A stretch of DNA of 64,000 nt from Polaromonas sp. YR568 (GTDB lineage Bacteria; Pseudomonadota; Gammaproteobacteria; Burkholderiales; Burkholderiaceae_C), in contig NZ_FPBM01000002.1 in NCBI RefSeq assembly GCF_900116715.1, positions 124,001 through 188,000 of the forward strand, read 5' to 3'. Below the pieces are notes generated by a model. It did no database searches. It saw only the letters and a program-made list of their open reading frames with translations, and was not told the DNA's origin. Of the stretch, positions 1 to 8,121 are shown piece after piece. Each line of letters opens with the position of its first letter. Within the stretch, counting starts at the first letter, position 1. The position numbers and the translations under genes are program-made.

Positions 1-363
1 GGAGATGCTTTCCACGCCGCCGGCCACGTAAATGTCGGCTTCTCCGGCGATCACGCGCTGGGCTGCGGTGGCAATGGTCTGCAGGCCGGAAGAGCAAAAG
101 CGGTTGACCGTCATGCCCGACACGGTGACGGGGCAGCCGGCGCGCAGTGCGATCTGGCGTGCGATGTTGGCGCCGGTGGCGCCTTCGGGATTGGCGCAGC
201 CCATGATGACGTCATCGACCTCGGCGGCTTCGATGCCGGCGCGCTGGATGGCGTGCTCGACCGCGTGACCGCCCAGGGTGGCGCCGTGCGTCATGTTGAA
301 AGAGCCCTTCCAGCTTTTGGCCAGGGGGGTGCGTGCGGTAGAAACGATTACTGCTGAGGACAT
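1..363 (-). CDS. Acetyl-CoA acetyltransferase / 3-ketoacyl-CoA thiolase, N-terminal part (runs off window)
   Basis: Only the first 121 codons are present; the gene continues past the left edge. The translation starts MSSAVIVSTARTPLAKSWKG and carries the thiolase acyl-acceptor cysteine in the motif NRFCSSGLQ, with Cys90 as the expected nucleophile, followed by VAGGVES, also typical of thiolases. The enzyme would cleave 3-ketoacyl-CoA with CoA as the last step of beta-oxidation, or run in reverse. It lies 62 bp downstream of the fused hydratase/dehydrogenase gene on the same strand, the usual FadB-FadA pairing. Chain-length preference cannot be read from this fragment. Confidence 0.93.
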   Translation of the reverse strand, partial: MSSAVIVSTARTPLAKSWKGSFNMTHGATLGGHAVEHAIQRAGIEAAEVDDVIMGCANPEGATGANIARQIALRAGCPVTVSGMTVNRFCSSGLQTIATAAQRVIAGEADIYVAGGVESIS

Positions 364-425
364 GGAATTCTCCGGAATCTGGGACGTTGATGGGTGCGAG
401 CTGTGCGATCTGCGATCTATGCGCT

Positions 426-2534
426 TCAGGTCGACTGGTTGAAGGTCTTGCCTTCAGCCGCGAGCTTGGCCAGCAGCGGCGCGGGTTTCCAGAATTTGGC
501 GTCGTCCAGCGGGTTCTGGGCAAAGCGGTTCATGCTCTGCACCACGTTGAAGAGGCCGACCTGGTCGGCGTACAGCATGGGGCCGCCGCGGTAGACCGGG
601 AAGCCATAACCCATGATGTAGACCATGTCGATGTCGCTGGCCTTGGAGGCAATGCCCTCTTCCAGGATGTGCGCGGCTTCATTGACCAGCGAGTACACCA
701 GGCGCTGCACGATTTCCTCGTCGGAAATCTTGCGCGGCGTGATGCCCAGGCTGGCGCGGTGGTCTTCAATCATCTTGACGACTTCGGCGTTCGGGATCGC
801 GTCGCGCTTGCCGGGCACATAGTCGTACCAGCCGGCGCCCGTCTTCTGGCCGAAGCGGCCCTTCTCACAGAGCAGATCAGCCGTCTTGCTGTACTTCATG
901 TCCGGCTTTTCGGTGTAGCGGCGCTTGCGGATGGCCCAGCCGATGTCATTGCCGGCCAGGTCGCCCATGCGGAAGGGGCCCATGGCAAAGCCGAATTTTT
1001 CGATGGCCTTGTCGACCTGCTCAGGCGTGCAGCCTTCGTCCAGCAGGAAGCCGCCCTGGCGGCCGTACTGTTCGATCATGCGGTTGCCGATAAAACCGTC
1101 GCAGACGCCGGAGACCACAGCCGTCTTCTTGATCTTCTTGCCCATCGCCATCACGGTGGCCAGCACGTCCTTGCCGGTCTTGGCGCCGCGCACCACCTCC
1201 AGCAGCTTCATCACATTGGCGGGGCTGAAGAAATGCAGGCCGACCACGTCTTGCGGGCGCTTGGTGAAGGCGGCGATCTTGTCGACGTCCAGCGTGGAGG
1301 TGTTGGAGGCCAGAATGGCGCCCGGTTTCATCACGCGGTCCAGTTCCTTGAAGACTTTTTCCTTGACGCCCATCTCTTCAAACACGGCCTCAATCACAAG
1401 GTCGGCGTCTTTCAGGTCGTCGTAGCTCAGCGTGGTGCTGAGCAGGCCCATGCGCTGGTCGTATTTGTCTTCCTTGAGCTTGCCCTTCTTGACCTGGGCT
1501 TCGTAGTTCTTCTTGATGATGCCAAGGCCTTTGTCCAGCGCTTCCTGCTTCATCTCGAGGATCTTGACGGGGACGCCGGCATTCAGGAAATTCATCGCGA
1601 TACCGCCGCCCATGGTGCCGGCGCCGATGACGGCAACCGACTTGATCTCGCGCTTGGGCGTGTCTTCTGGCACATCGGGAATCTTGGAGGCGGCGCGCTC
1701 GGCCATAAAGATGTGGCGCAGCGCACGGCTTTCAGGCGTCCACATCAGGTTGATGAAGAGCTCGCGTTCAAAGGCCAGGCCGTCTTCAAACTTCTTCTTG
1801 GTTGCGGCTTCCACGGCGTCAACGCACTTGAGCGGCGCGGGGAAGTTCTTGGCCATGCCTTTGACCATGTTGCGGGCAAACTGGAAGTACGCGTCGCCGT
1901 TAGGGTGCTTGGCACGCAGGTCGCGCACCAGCGGCAGCGGCCGGGTGTCGGACACCGACTGCGCAAAGGCCAGGGCTTCCTGGGCCAGCGACTCGGGCGA
2001 AGCAGAGACTTTGTCGAACAGCTTCTGGCCGGGGATTTGCGCCAGCAGTTCGCTCTTGACGGGTTCACCGCTCACGATCATGTTCAGGGCCGGCTCCACG
2101 CCCACTACGCGCGGCAGGCGCTGCGTGCCACCGGCGCCGGGCAGCAGGCCCAGCTTGACTTCAGGCAAAGCCACATTGGTGCCGGGCGCGGCGATGCGGT
2201 AGTGGCAACCCAGGGCCAGCTCAAGGCCACCGCCCATGCAGACCGAATGGATCGCGGCGATGACGGGTTTGGCCGAGTTTTCGACCACACGGATCACGCT
2301 GTGCAGATTGGGCTCGGACAGCGCCTTGGGCGTGCCGAACTCCTTGATGTCGGCACCGCCCGAAAACGCCTTGCCGGCGCCGGTGATCACGATGGCCTTG
2401 ACGGCGGCATCGGCATTGGCCTTCTGGATGCTGTCGGTCAGGCTCAGGCGCGTGGCGTGGCCCAGGCCGTTGACGGGTGGGTTGCTCAGCGTGATGAGCG
2501 CGACGGGGCCGTGAACTTCGTAAAGGGTGGTCAT
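426..2534 (-). CDS. Bifunctional enoyl-CoA hydratase / 3-hydroxyacyl-CoA dehydrogenase (FadB/FadJ type)
   Basis: A 702-residue two-enzyme protein of beta-oxidation. Residues 1-190 are a crotonase fold with AFSGGADIKEF and two glutamates 20 residues apart (E105 in GGGLELALG, E125 in LPEVKLG), matching the catalytic pair of FadB. The NAD-binding Rossmann motif GAGTMGGG is at about 304-311. The dehydrogenase catalytic His434 (GLHFFSPAN) and Glu446 (KLLEVV) are 12 residues apart as in FadB, and two C-terminal helical dehydrogenase domains follow. It hydrates trans-2-enoyl-CoA and oxidises the 3-hydroxyacyl-CoA. It is probably co-transcribed with the thiolase downstream. A palindromic operator-like site lies 77 bp upstream. 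At 702 residues it is slightly shorter than E. coli FadB (729). Confidence 0.93.
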   Translation of the reverse strand: MTTLYEVHGPVALITLSNPPVNGLGHATRLSLTDSIQKANADAAVKAIVITGAGKAFSGGADIKEFGTPKALSEPNLHSVIRVVENSAKPVIAAIHSVCMGGGLELALGCHYRIAAPGTNVALPEVKLGLLPGAGGTQRLPRVVGVEPALNMIVSGEPVKSELLAQIPGQKLFDKVSASPESLAQEALAFAQSVSDTRPLPLVRDLRAKHPNGDAYFQFARNMVKGMAKNFPAPLKCVDAVEAATKKKFEDGLAFERELFINLMWTPESRALRHIFMAERAASKIPDVPEDTPKREIKSVAVIGAGTMGGGIAMNFLNAGVPVKILEMKQEALDKGLGIIKKNYEAQVKKGKLKEDKYDQRMGLLSTTLSYDDLKDADLVIEAVFEEMGVKEKVFKELDRVMKPGAILASNTSTLDVDKIAAFTKRPQDVVGLHFFSPANVMKLLEVVRGAKTGKDVLATVMAMGKKIKKTAVVSGVCDGFIGNRMIEQYGRQGGFLLDEGCTPEQVDKAIEKFGFAMGPFRMGDLAGNDIGWAIRKRRYTEKPDMKYSKTADLLCEKGRFGQKTGAGWYDYVPGKRDAIPNAEVVKMIEDHRASLGITPRKISDEEIVQRLVYSLVNEAAHILEEGIASKASDIDMVYIMGYGFPVYRGGPMLYADQVGLFNVVQSMNRFAQNPLDDAKFWKPAPLLAKLAAEGKTFNQST

Positions 2535-2610
2535 TGCGATGCTTCTTTCCTTGATGGGAGTTTCAGTTTTCAGTTGTCTCGGCTGGCGCTGCGGCCTCGG
2601 TCGACCTTAA

Positions 2611-2632
2611 AAAAAGTACGACCGTTCTTTTT
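2611..2632. promoter_or_regulatory. Near-perfect 22-bp palindrome, probable TetR-type operator of the beta-oxidation genes
   Basis: The site has core GTACGACCGTTC flanked by AAAA and TTTT runs. It equals its own reverse complement except at one symmetrical pair and the two central bases. It lies 77-98 bp upstream of the hydratase/dehydrogenase start, in the only sizeable gap between livF and that gene. Size and symmetry suit a TetR-family repressor of fatty-acid degradation; no regulator of that family is in the window, so the binding protein is inferred. Confidence 0.5.
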
Positions 2633-2731
2633 CCATTGTAGGGGGCGTTTGTGACGGCACAAGTCCCCGGATGGACTGTTCAGTCTATTTTTGTCCCTGC
2701 GGTGACATGCCCACGGCAAACAAACCGTTTT

Positions 2732-3427
2732 TTACACTTCCAGCCACTCTTTGCGGATGTAAGCATCGGCCCGCAGGCTGTCGGGCGTGCCGTCAAACAC
2801 GATGCTGCCGTGGCCCATGACCAGCGCGCGGTCGGAAATTGCCATGGCAATCGTCAGTTTCTGCTCGATCAGCAGCACCGAAATGCCCTTGGCCTTCAGT
2901 GTTTGCAGGTACTGGCCGACCAGCTCAACGATCTTGGGCGCCAGGCCTTCGGTGGGCTCGTCAATGATGATGAGATCCGGGTCGCCCATCAGCGTGCGGC
3001 ACAGCGTGAGCATCTGCTGCTCGCCGCCCGAGAGCACGCCGGCCTCGGTGTGCTGGCGTTCGCGCAGCCGGGGGAACATCTGGTACATGTCTTCAAACGA
3101 CCAGCGCGAGCCCTTGCCGGAGCCCTTTTGGCCGAGCAAGAGGTTCTGGTGCACCGTGAGCTTGGGAAAGATGTCGCGGTTCTCGGGCACATAGCCGATG
3201 CCAAGGTGGGCAATCTGGTAGGCCTTCTTGCCGACGATCTCCTGCTTTTTCCAGAGGATGGAGCCCTGGCAATCGACCAGGCCCATGATGGCCTTGGCCG
3301 TGGTGGAGCGGCCCGAGCCATTGCGGCCCAGCAAGGCGACGATCTGGCCGGGCTGCACGTCGAAATGCACGCCGTGAAGGACGTGGCTTTTGCCGTAGAA
3401 GGCGTGGAGATTCTGGATATGCAGCAT
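2732..3427 (-). CDS. livF: Branched-chain-type ABC importer ATPase LivF, with Arg in place of the Walker A Lys
   Basis: A 231-residue cytoplasmic ATPase that would pair with LivG. Visible motifs are Walker A GRNGSGRSTT (residues 34-43), signature LSGGEQQ (132-138), Walker B LIIIDE (152-157) and IEQ in place of the H-loop histidine (Gln189). The invariant Walker A lysine is Arg40, and codon CGC is clear in the DNA. Gln at the H-loop is common in LivF; Arg in Walker A is not canonical. The rest of the protein is full length and well formed, so it is unlikely to be a pseudogene. Its start overlaps the livG stop by one base (TGATG), which indicates translational coupling. Confidence 0.94.
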   Translation of the reverse strand: MLHIQNLHAFYGKSHVLHGVHFDVQPGQIVALLGRNGSGRSTTAKAIMGLVDCQGSILWKKQEIVGKKAYQIAHLGIGYVPENRDIFPKLTVHQNLLLGQKGSGKGSRWSFEDMYQMFPRLRERQHTEAGVLSGGEQQMLTLCRTLMGDPDLIIIDEPTEGLAPKIVELVGQYLQTLKAKGISVLLIEQKLTIAMAISDRALVMGHGSIVFDGTPDSLRADAYIRKEWLEV

Positions 3428-4197
3428 CAGTGGCCTCCCGCCTGGGCATCGGCAACCGACGAGCCTAAATAAGCTTCTTGCACGCGCTGGTCGGCGCGCA
3501 CGGCCTCGGGTGTGTCGTAGGCAATGATTTCGCCATAGACCACCACCGCAATCTTGTCGGCCAGGCCAAACACCACGCCCATGTCGTGCTCCACCGTCAG
3601 CAAGGTCTTGCCCACGGTGACTTCCTTGATGAGGTTGATAAAGCGGCTGGTCTCGGAGCGGCTCATGCCGGCCGTGGGTTCGTCCAGCAGGATGACGTTG
3701 GCGCCGCCGGCAATCGTGATGCCGATTTCCAGCGCGCGCTGCTCGGCATAGGTCAGGTTGGTTGCCAGCACGTCGCGCTTTTTGTCGAGCTTGATCATGG
3801 CCATCAGTTCATCCGCACGCTGGTTGGCGTCGTCCAGGTCGGCCAGAAAGCGGAAGAAGGTGTACTTGTAGCCCAGGCTCCAAAGCACGCCGCAGCGCAG
3901 GTTTTCAAACACGCTGAGCTTGGGGAAGATATTGGTGATCTGGAAGCTGCGCGACAAACCCAGCCGGTTGATCTCAAACGGCTTTTTGCCGTCGATACGC
4001 TGGCCGTTGAGCAGCACCTGCCCGCTGGTGGGCTCAAACCGGCCGCTGATCAGGTTGAACAGCGTGGACTTGCCCGCGCCGTTGGGGCCGATGATGGCGA
4101 CGCGCTCGCCAGCCTTCACCTGGAGGTTGGTGCCGCGGATGATTTCGGTCTTGCCAAAACTCTTGCGCAGGTCTTTCAATTCAAGTGAGTAGGTCAT
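3427..4197 (-). CDS. livG: Branched-chain-type ABC importer ATPase LivG
   Basis: A 256-residue ATPase. Walker A GPNGAGKST is canonical (Lys43), Walker B is VILLDE (168-173) and the H-loop is VEHDM (His204). The signature is degenerate, LTYAEQR (148-154) instead of LSGGQ. The C-terminal LivG extension with YGEIIAYDTP is present. With LivF it would power LivH/LivM. Because signature and Walker A motifs are shared across the dimer, its intact Walker A faces the intact LivF signature, leaving the other site degenerate. It is separated from livM by about 100 bp that is almost wholly a dispersed repeat. Confidence 0.95.
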   Translation of the reverse strand: MTYSLELKDLRKSFGKTEIIRGTNLQVKAGERVAIIGPNGAGKSTLFNLISGRFEPTSGQVLLNGQRIDGKKPFEINRLGLSRSFQITNIFPKLSVFENLRCGVLWSLGYKYTFFRFLADLDDANQRADELMAMIKLDKKRDVLATNLTYAEQRALEIGITIAGGANVILLDEPTAGMSRSETSRFINLIKEVTVGKTLLTVEHDMGVVFGLADKIAVVVYGEIIAYDTPEAVRADQRVQEAYLGSSVADAQAGGH

Positions 4198-4202
4198 ATT
4201 AC

Positions 4203-4302
4203 TTTCCCCACCAGCAGGGGCCGCGGAACCGGCTTTGCCGGGCCGCAGGCGCAGCGCCCACTCGGGGGGCAGCGTTTACACGAAGTGAATTAGCGTGGGG
4301 GC
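4203..4302 (-). repeat. Dispersed intergenic repeat, copy A
   Basis: Read on the minus strand this about 95-bp unit runs CCCCCACGCTAATTCACTTCG, then CTGCCCCCCGAG, then GCGCCTGCGGCCCGGCAAAG and CCGGTTCCGCGGCCCCTGCTGG. It matches copies at 8147-8238 and 41578-41671 nearly base for base over most of its length. It contains the small hairpin CCGGCaaaGCCGG. It fills the whole livM-livG gap and begins at the livM stop codon. Confidence 0.8.
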
Positions 4303-5595
4303 TCACAGTAGTTCCCTTCGCTTGATCTCTTTTTCAATGTCATTCTGGATTTCGCCCCATTGCGTCAAAAACTGCCGGCGCGTGAGTTCAAAGAGCACCA
4401 GGCCGGTGATCAACACAAAACCGGCGCCCAGCCAGCTGTTGATATTGGTGGCATTGAGCCGCACGCCCATGAAGCCCAGCTCGGCGCCCAGTGCCGCATT
4501 GAGCTGCAGGTGGTAAATCATTTCCACCATGGCTGCGGCGCCCACCAGCGCCGTCAGCGCCGTGATGGCCAGGCCCAGGTAGGCCACCCACAGCTCCCTG
4601 AACTTGCCGAAGGAAGCCACACGCAGGTTCATCATGATCAGGCTGGCGATGCCGCCCGGCGCATACATCACCATAAAGAGGAAGATCAGGCCCACATAAA
4701 GCAGCCAGGCCATGGAAAGCTCAGACAGCAGGATCAGCGCCAGCACCAGCAGGCCGGCGCCGATGATGGGCCCAAAGAAGAAGGTGGCGCCACCCAGGAA
4801 GGTGAACAGCAGCAGGCTACCCGAGCGCACACCGCTCACCACTTCCGCTGTGACGATTTCCGAGTTGATGGCCGCCAGGCCGCCGCCTATGCCGGCGAAG
4901 AAGCCGGCAATGATGAAAGCGTAGTAGCGCACACGCTGTGTGTTGTAGCCGATGAATTCCACGCGCTCCGGGTTGTCGCGCACGGCGTTCAGGATGCGGC
5001 CCAGCGGCGTGCGGGTAAAGGCAAACATGGCGGCCGTGCAGATGAAGCAGTAAACGGCAATCAGGTAATAAACCTGGATCTGCGGGCCGAAGCTGATGCC
5101 GAAGACCGGCTTGCCATACGCGCGGTTGGTGGTGATGCCGCCCTCCCCACCAAAGAACTCGGGGAACATCAGCGACATCGCAAACACCAGTTCACCAACG
5201 CCCAAAGTGATCATGGCAAAGGTGGTGCCGGCTTTTTTGGTGGTGACATAACCGAACAGCACCGCAAAGAGCAGGCCCGACAGCCCACCCACCAGAGGTA
5301 TCAGCGGCAGCGGGATATAGAACGCGCCCTTGGCGGCCAGATTCATTGCATGCACAGCCAGGAAGGACCCCAGCCCGGCATAAACCGCATGGCCAAAACT
5401 GAGCATGCCGCCCTGCCCCAGCAGGATGTTGTAGCTCAGGCAAATGATGACCAGGTAGCCAGCCTGCGACAGCATGGTGAGCGCCAGGCTGCTTTTGAAC
5501 ATCATGGGCGCTGCAATCAGCAGCAGCGCATAAAGCGCCCAGAGCAGCCAGCGGCCGACGTTGTAAGGTCTGAATTCGTGAAACGGTCGTGTCAT
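4303..5595 (-). CDS. livM: Branched-chain-type ABC importer permease LivM with extended C-terminus
   Basis: A 430-residue inner-membrane permease with many hydrophobic helices and the family motif LGQGGMLSFGHAVYAGLG near residues 60-77. The canonical LivM core ends near residue 325 (YAPGGIASLI). About 105 further residues include two additional predicted helices (around 335-362 and 390-410) and finish in a charged tail (NDIEKEIKRRELL). Typical LivM proteins without this addition have about 320-360 residues. It would form the translocation path with LivH, whose stop lies 12 bp upstream. The substrate is not defined by sequence; the neighbouring acyl-CoA ligase and beta-oxidation genes suggest a carboxylate rather than an amino acid. 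Confidence 0.93.
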   Translation of the reverse strand: MTRPFHEFRPYNVGRWLLWALYALLLIAAPMMFKSSLALTMLSQAGYLVIICLSYNILLGQGGMLSFGHAVYAGLGSFLAVHAMNLAAKGAFYIPLPLIPLVGGLSGLLFAVLFGYVTTKKAGTTFAMITLGVGELVFAMSLMFPEFFGGEGGITTNRAYGKPVFGISFGPQIQVYYLIAVYCFICTAAMFAFTRTPLGRILNAVRDNPERVEFIGYNTQRVRYYAFIIAGFFAGIGGGLAAINSEIVTAEVVSGVRSGSLLLFTFLGGATFFFGPIIGAGLLVLALILLSELSMAWLLYVGLIFLFMVMYAPGGIASLIMMNLRVASFGKFRELWVAYLGLAITALTALVGAAAMVEMIYHLQLNAALGAELGFMGVRLNATNINSWLGAGFVLITGLVLFELTRRQFLTQWGEIQNDIEKEIKRRELL

Positions 5596-5607
5596 GTTGT
5601 TCAGCCC

Positions 5608-6561
5608 TTAGCCTTCGCGTGTGCCCAGAAGGCCTTTGGGCCGGAAGATCAGGATCAGCACCAGGAAGAGGAAAGGCAATATGGGTGCGACCTGCGAGAT
5701 GGTGAGCTTGAGCAGCGGGTAGCCAAAGGTTTCGGGTGTCACGGCATACTTGAAATGGCCGAGGAGCGTGATCAGGGACTGGTCCATGGCCACGGCGAAT
5801 GTCTGGATCAGGCCGATCAGCAAGGACGCCAGGAAGGCGCCGCTCAGCGAGCCCATGCCGCCCACCACCACCACGACAAAGATGATGGCGCCGACCGAGC
5901 CGGCCATGGCGGGTTCCGTCACAAAGGTATTGCCGCCAATCACGCCGGCCAGGCCTGCCAGCGCCGCACCGCCGCCAAACACCAGCATGAAAACACGCGG
6001 CACGTTGTGGCCCAGGGCTTCCACTGTTTCAGGATGAGTGAGCGCGGCCTGGATGACCAGCCCGATGCGCGTGCGCGTGAGCAGCAGCCAGATGCTGATC
6101 AGCATGACGATGGAAATCAGCATGATGAAAGCGCGCGACTTCGGGAAATTGGTGCCGAAGACGGTAAAAAGAGGCCCTTCCAGCCCGGGCGGCAGCACGT
6201 AATTGACGGCAGACCGCCCCCAGACCAGTTGCACCAGCTCCAGCAGCAGGTAAGACAGGCCGAAGGTCACCAGCAGTTCCGGCACATGGCCGAACTTGTG
6301 CACCTTGCGCAGGCAAAAGCGCTCAAAGGCCGCCCCCATGGCAAACACCAGCAGCGGCGCGACCAGCAGCGACCACCAGAAGCCAATGACCTGCGAGGTG
6401 CTGTAGGCGATATAGGCTCCGACCATGTAGAACGATGCGTGGGCGAAGTTCAGCACACCCATCATGCTGAAGATCAGCGTCAGGCCGGAGCTGAGCATGA
6501 ACAGCAACAAGCCGTAGCTCAGGCCGTTAAGCAAAGAGATGGTGAAGAATTCCAAATTCAT
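5608..6561 (-). CDS. livH: Branched-chain-type ABC importer permease LivH
   Basis: A 317-residue polytopic permease beginning MNLEFFTISLLNGLSYGLLL and ending with the LivH-like tail IFRPKGLLGTREG. The family motif SGLTLIFSMMGVLNFAHAS is near residues 26-44. The ATG at 6559-6561 is preferred over an adjacent in-frame TTG. It is 12 bp from livM and 130 bp downstream of the binding-protein gene. A terminator-like hairpin sits in that gap, so the permeases may be made at a lower level than the binding protein. Confidence 0.94.
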   Translation of the reverse strand: MNLEFFTISLLNGLSYGLLLFMLSSGLTLIFSMMGVLNFAHASFYMVGAYIAYSTSQVIGFWWSLLVAPLLVFAMGAAFERFCLRKVHKFGHVPELLVTFGLSYLLLELVQLVWGRSAVNYVLPPGLEGPLFTVFGTNFPKSRAFIMLISIVMLISIWLLLTRTRIGLVIQAALTHPETVEALGHNVPRVFMLVFGGGAALAGLAGVIGGNTFVTEPAMAGSVGAIIFVVVVVGGMGSLSGAFLASLLIGLIQTFAVAMDQSLITLLGHFKYAVTPETFGYPLLKLTISQVAPILPFLFLVLILIFRPKGLLGTREG

Positions 6562-6637
6562 CAATAACCGCCTGAAGCTGGAAAAAGTTTAGAGGGCAAG
6601 AAGGTGGAAGCAGGGGCAGCAGGGGCAGCAGTAAAGA

Positions 6638-6664
6638 AAAAGGCCCGAGGATTGGTCGGGCCTT
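6638..6664 (-). terminator. Rho-independent terminator or attenuator after the binding-protein gene
   Basis: On the minus strand a 9-bp perfect stem (AAGGCCCGA / TCGGGCCTT, 7-nt loop) is followed by TTTTTCTTTAC. It begins 28 bp after the binding-protein stop and lies before livH. Its position inside the transporter gene set suggests partial termination that makes binding protein in excess of permease. Confidence 0.75.
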
Positions 6665-6691
6665 AGCCTTGGTTACTACCCGCTCAGGGCA

Positions 6692-8014
6692 TCAGCCCGG
6701 ACGCTTCATCTGGCACGAGGTGGGCGTGCTGGCCACATAGGGCTCGTAGTACTTCACAGGCACAAAGGTGTAGCCGGTGTTCTCCGCATCGTAGGGGTAC
6801 TTGCCGCCGGCTTTTTCCCATTTGTCGATGTAAAGGCCCTGCTGCAGCTGGTGGTCGGTCTTGCGCATCTCGACGTCGCCGTTAAAGCTCTTGAAGCGCA
6901 TGCCTTCCATGGCCTTGGCCACCACGGCCGGCTCGGTCGACTTGGTTTGCGCCATGGCTTCGGTCAGGATGGTGAAGGCGTGGTAGATCGCGCCGGTGTA
7001 GAAGTCGTCGTTGAACTTCTTCTTGTACTCGGCCTGCAGCTGCTGGATTTCGCCGCCCATGTTGAGGTGGTTGTACGACACCATGTACACACGGCCGGCA
7101 GAGGCAGCGCCCAGTGCCGTCGGAGTGCCGGTAACGCCACCGTAGTAGGTGTAGAACTTGACGTTGCTCAGGCCCGCCTCGTTGGCGGCTTTCACCAGCA
7201 GCGAGAGGTCTGAGCCCCAGTTGCCGGTGATCACGGTGTCGGCGCCGGATTGCTTGATCTTGGCGATATAGGGTGCGAAGTCGCGCACCTGGGCCAGCGG
7301 ATGCAGGTCTTCGCCGACGATCTGGATATCAGGGCGCTTCGAAGCGAGATTGGCCTTGGCGAACTTGGCAACCTGCTGGCCATGCGAGTAGTTCTGGTTG
7401 ATCAGGTAGACCTTCTTGATGTCCGGCTGCTCTTTCATGAAGGCGGTCAGCGCTTCCATCTTCATGGAGGTGTCGGCATCCAGGCGGAAGTGCCAGTATT
7501 CGCACTTGCTGTTGGTGAGGTCCGGGTCCACCGCGGCGTAATTGAGGTAGACAACCTCTTTGCCCGGATTCCGCTCGTTGTACTTGGACAGTGCGTCCAT
7601 GATGGCCAGCGCCGGGCCGGAGCCGTTGCCTTGCACCACATAGCGAGCGCCCTGGTCAATCGCGGACTTCAGCGCGTTGGTGGTTTCCTGCGGGCTCAGC
7701 TTGTTGTCGATGCCGATGATCTCGAACTTCACACCGGCCTTGTTCTTCTTGCTGAAATGCTCAGCCAGAAACTGGAAGCCCTTGAGCTGGTTGGTGCCGA
7801 CGGCCGCCATCAGGCCCGACAGCGGGTCGAGCCAGGCGATCTTGACGGTCTGATTCAGGTTAACGGCGCCTGGCGCCGGCGCCGCCGTGGCGGCTTTGGC
7901 CGGCGCGGCGGCCTTGGCGGGCGCCTGGGCCAGGGTCATGCCGCTGTAGAGCATAGAGGACACCGCCAGGGCGATGCCTGCATGTTTTGCGAAAAATCGG
8001 GTCTGGGTTGTCAT
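6692..8014 (-). CDS. Periplasmic substrate-binding protein of the branched-chain-type ABC importer
   Basis: A 440-residue secreted protein of the LivK-like peripheral-binding family. The N-terminus has a signal peptide ending near ALAQA (about residue 31), then an Ala/Pro/Lys-rich linker to about residue 50. The bilobal domain follows, starting VKIAWLDPLSGLMAAVG. The region around ARYVVQGNGSGPALAIMDA and VKFYTYYGGVTGTPTA is typical of family members found with carboxylate-degradation genes. It would deliver ligand to LivHM. The ligand is unknown; the gene order ligase, binding protein, permeases, ATPases, beta-oxidation points to an acid activated as its CoA ester. Confidence 0.9.
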   Translation of the reverse strand: MTTQTRFFAKHAGIALAVSSMLYSGMTLAQAPAKAAAPAKAATAAPAPGAVNLNQTVKIAWLDPLSGLMAAVGTNQLKGFQFLAEHFSKKNKAGVKFEIIGIDNKLSPQETTNALKSAIDQGARYVVQGNGSGPALAIMDALSKYNERNPGKEVVYLNYAAVDPDLTNSKCEYWHFRLDADTSMKMEALTAFMKEQPDIKKVYLINQNYSHGQQVAKFAKANLASKRPDIQIVGEDLHPLAQVRDFAPYIAKIKQSGADTVITGNWGSDLSLLVKAANEAGLSNVKFYTYYGGVTGTPTALGAASAGRVYMVSYNHLNMGGEIQQLQAEYKKKFNDDFYTGAIYHAFTILTEAMAQTKSTEPAVVAKAMEGMRFKSFNGDVEMRKTDHQLQQGLYIDKWEKAGGKYPYDAENTGYTFVPVKYYEPYVASTPTSCQMKRPG

Positions 8015-8121
8015 CCCTTGTCTCCTGAAAATTTATGAATTTGTGAACGAAATCTAACGGGGGAACCGGCAAAGGTTAGGTTAAAAAATGCTGCACTGCG
8101 TCAGGGAATGCCCTAGCCAAT

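Noticed and set aside
387..2654. 755-codon open frame antisense to the hydratase/dehydrogenase gene
   Set aside because: It mirrors a gene with intact catalytic motifs, has low-complexity His/Ala/Gly/Leu composition typical of high-G+C shadows, and matches no family.
2732..3427. livF as a pseudogene because of the Walker A Lys to Arg change
   Set aside because: Reading frame, signature, Walker B and length are intact and the gene is translationally coupled to livG, so it looks functional but atypical.
4360..6567. 735-codon open frame antisense to livM and livH
   Set aside because: The Gln/His/Ala-rich translation is the complement of two clear membrane permeases and spans their boundary without regard to domains.
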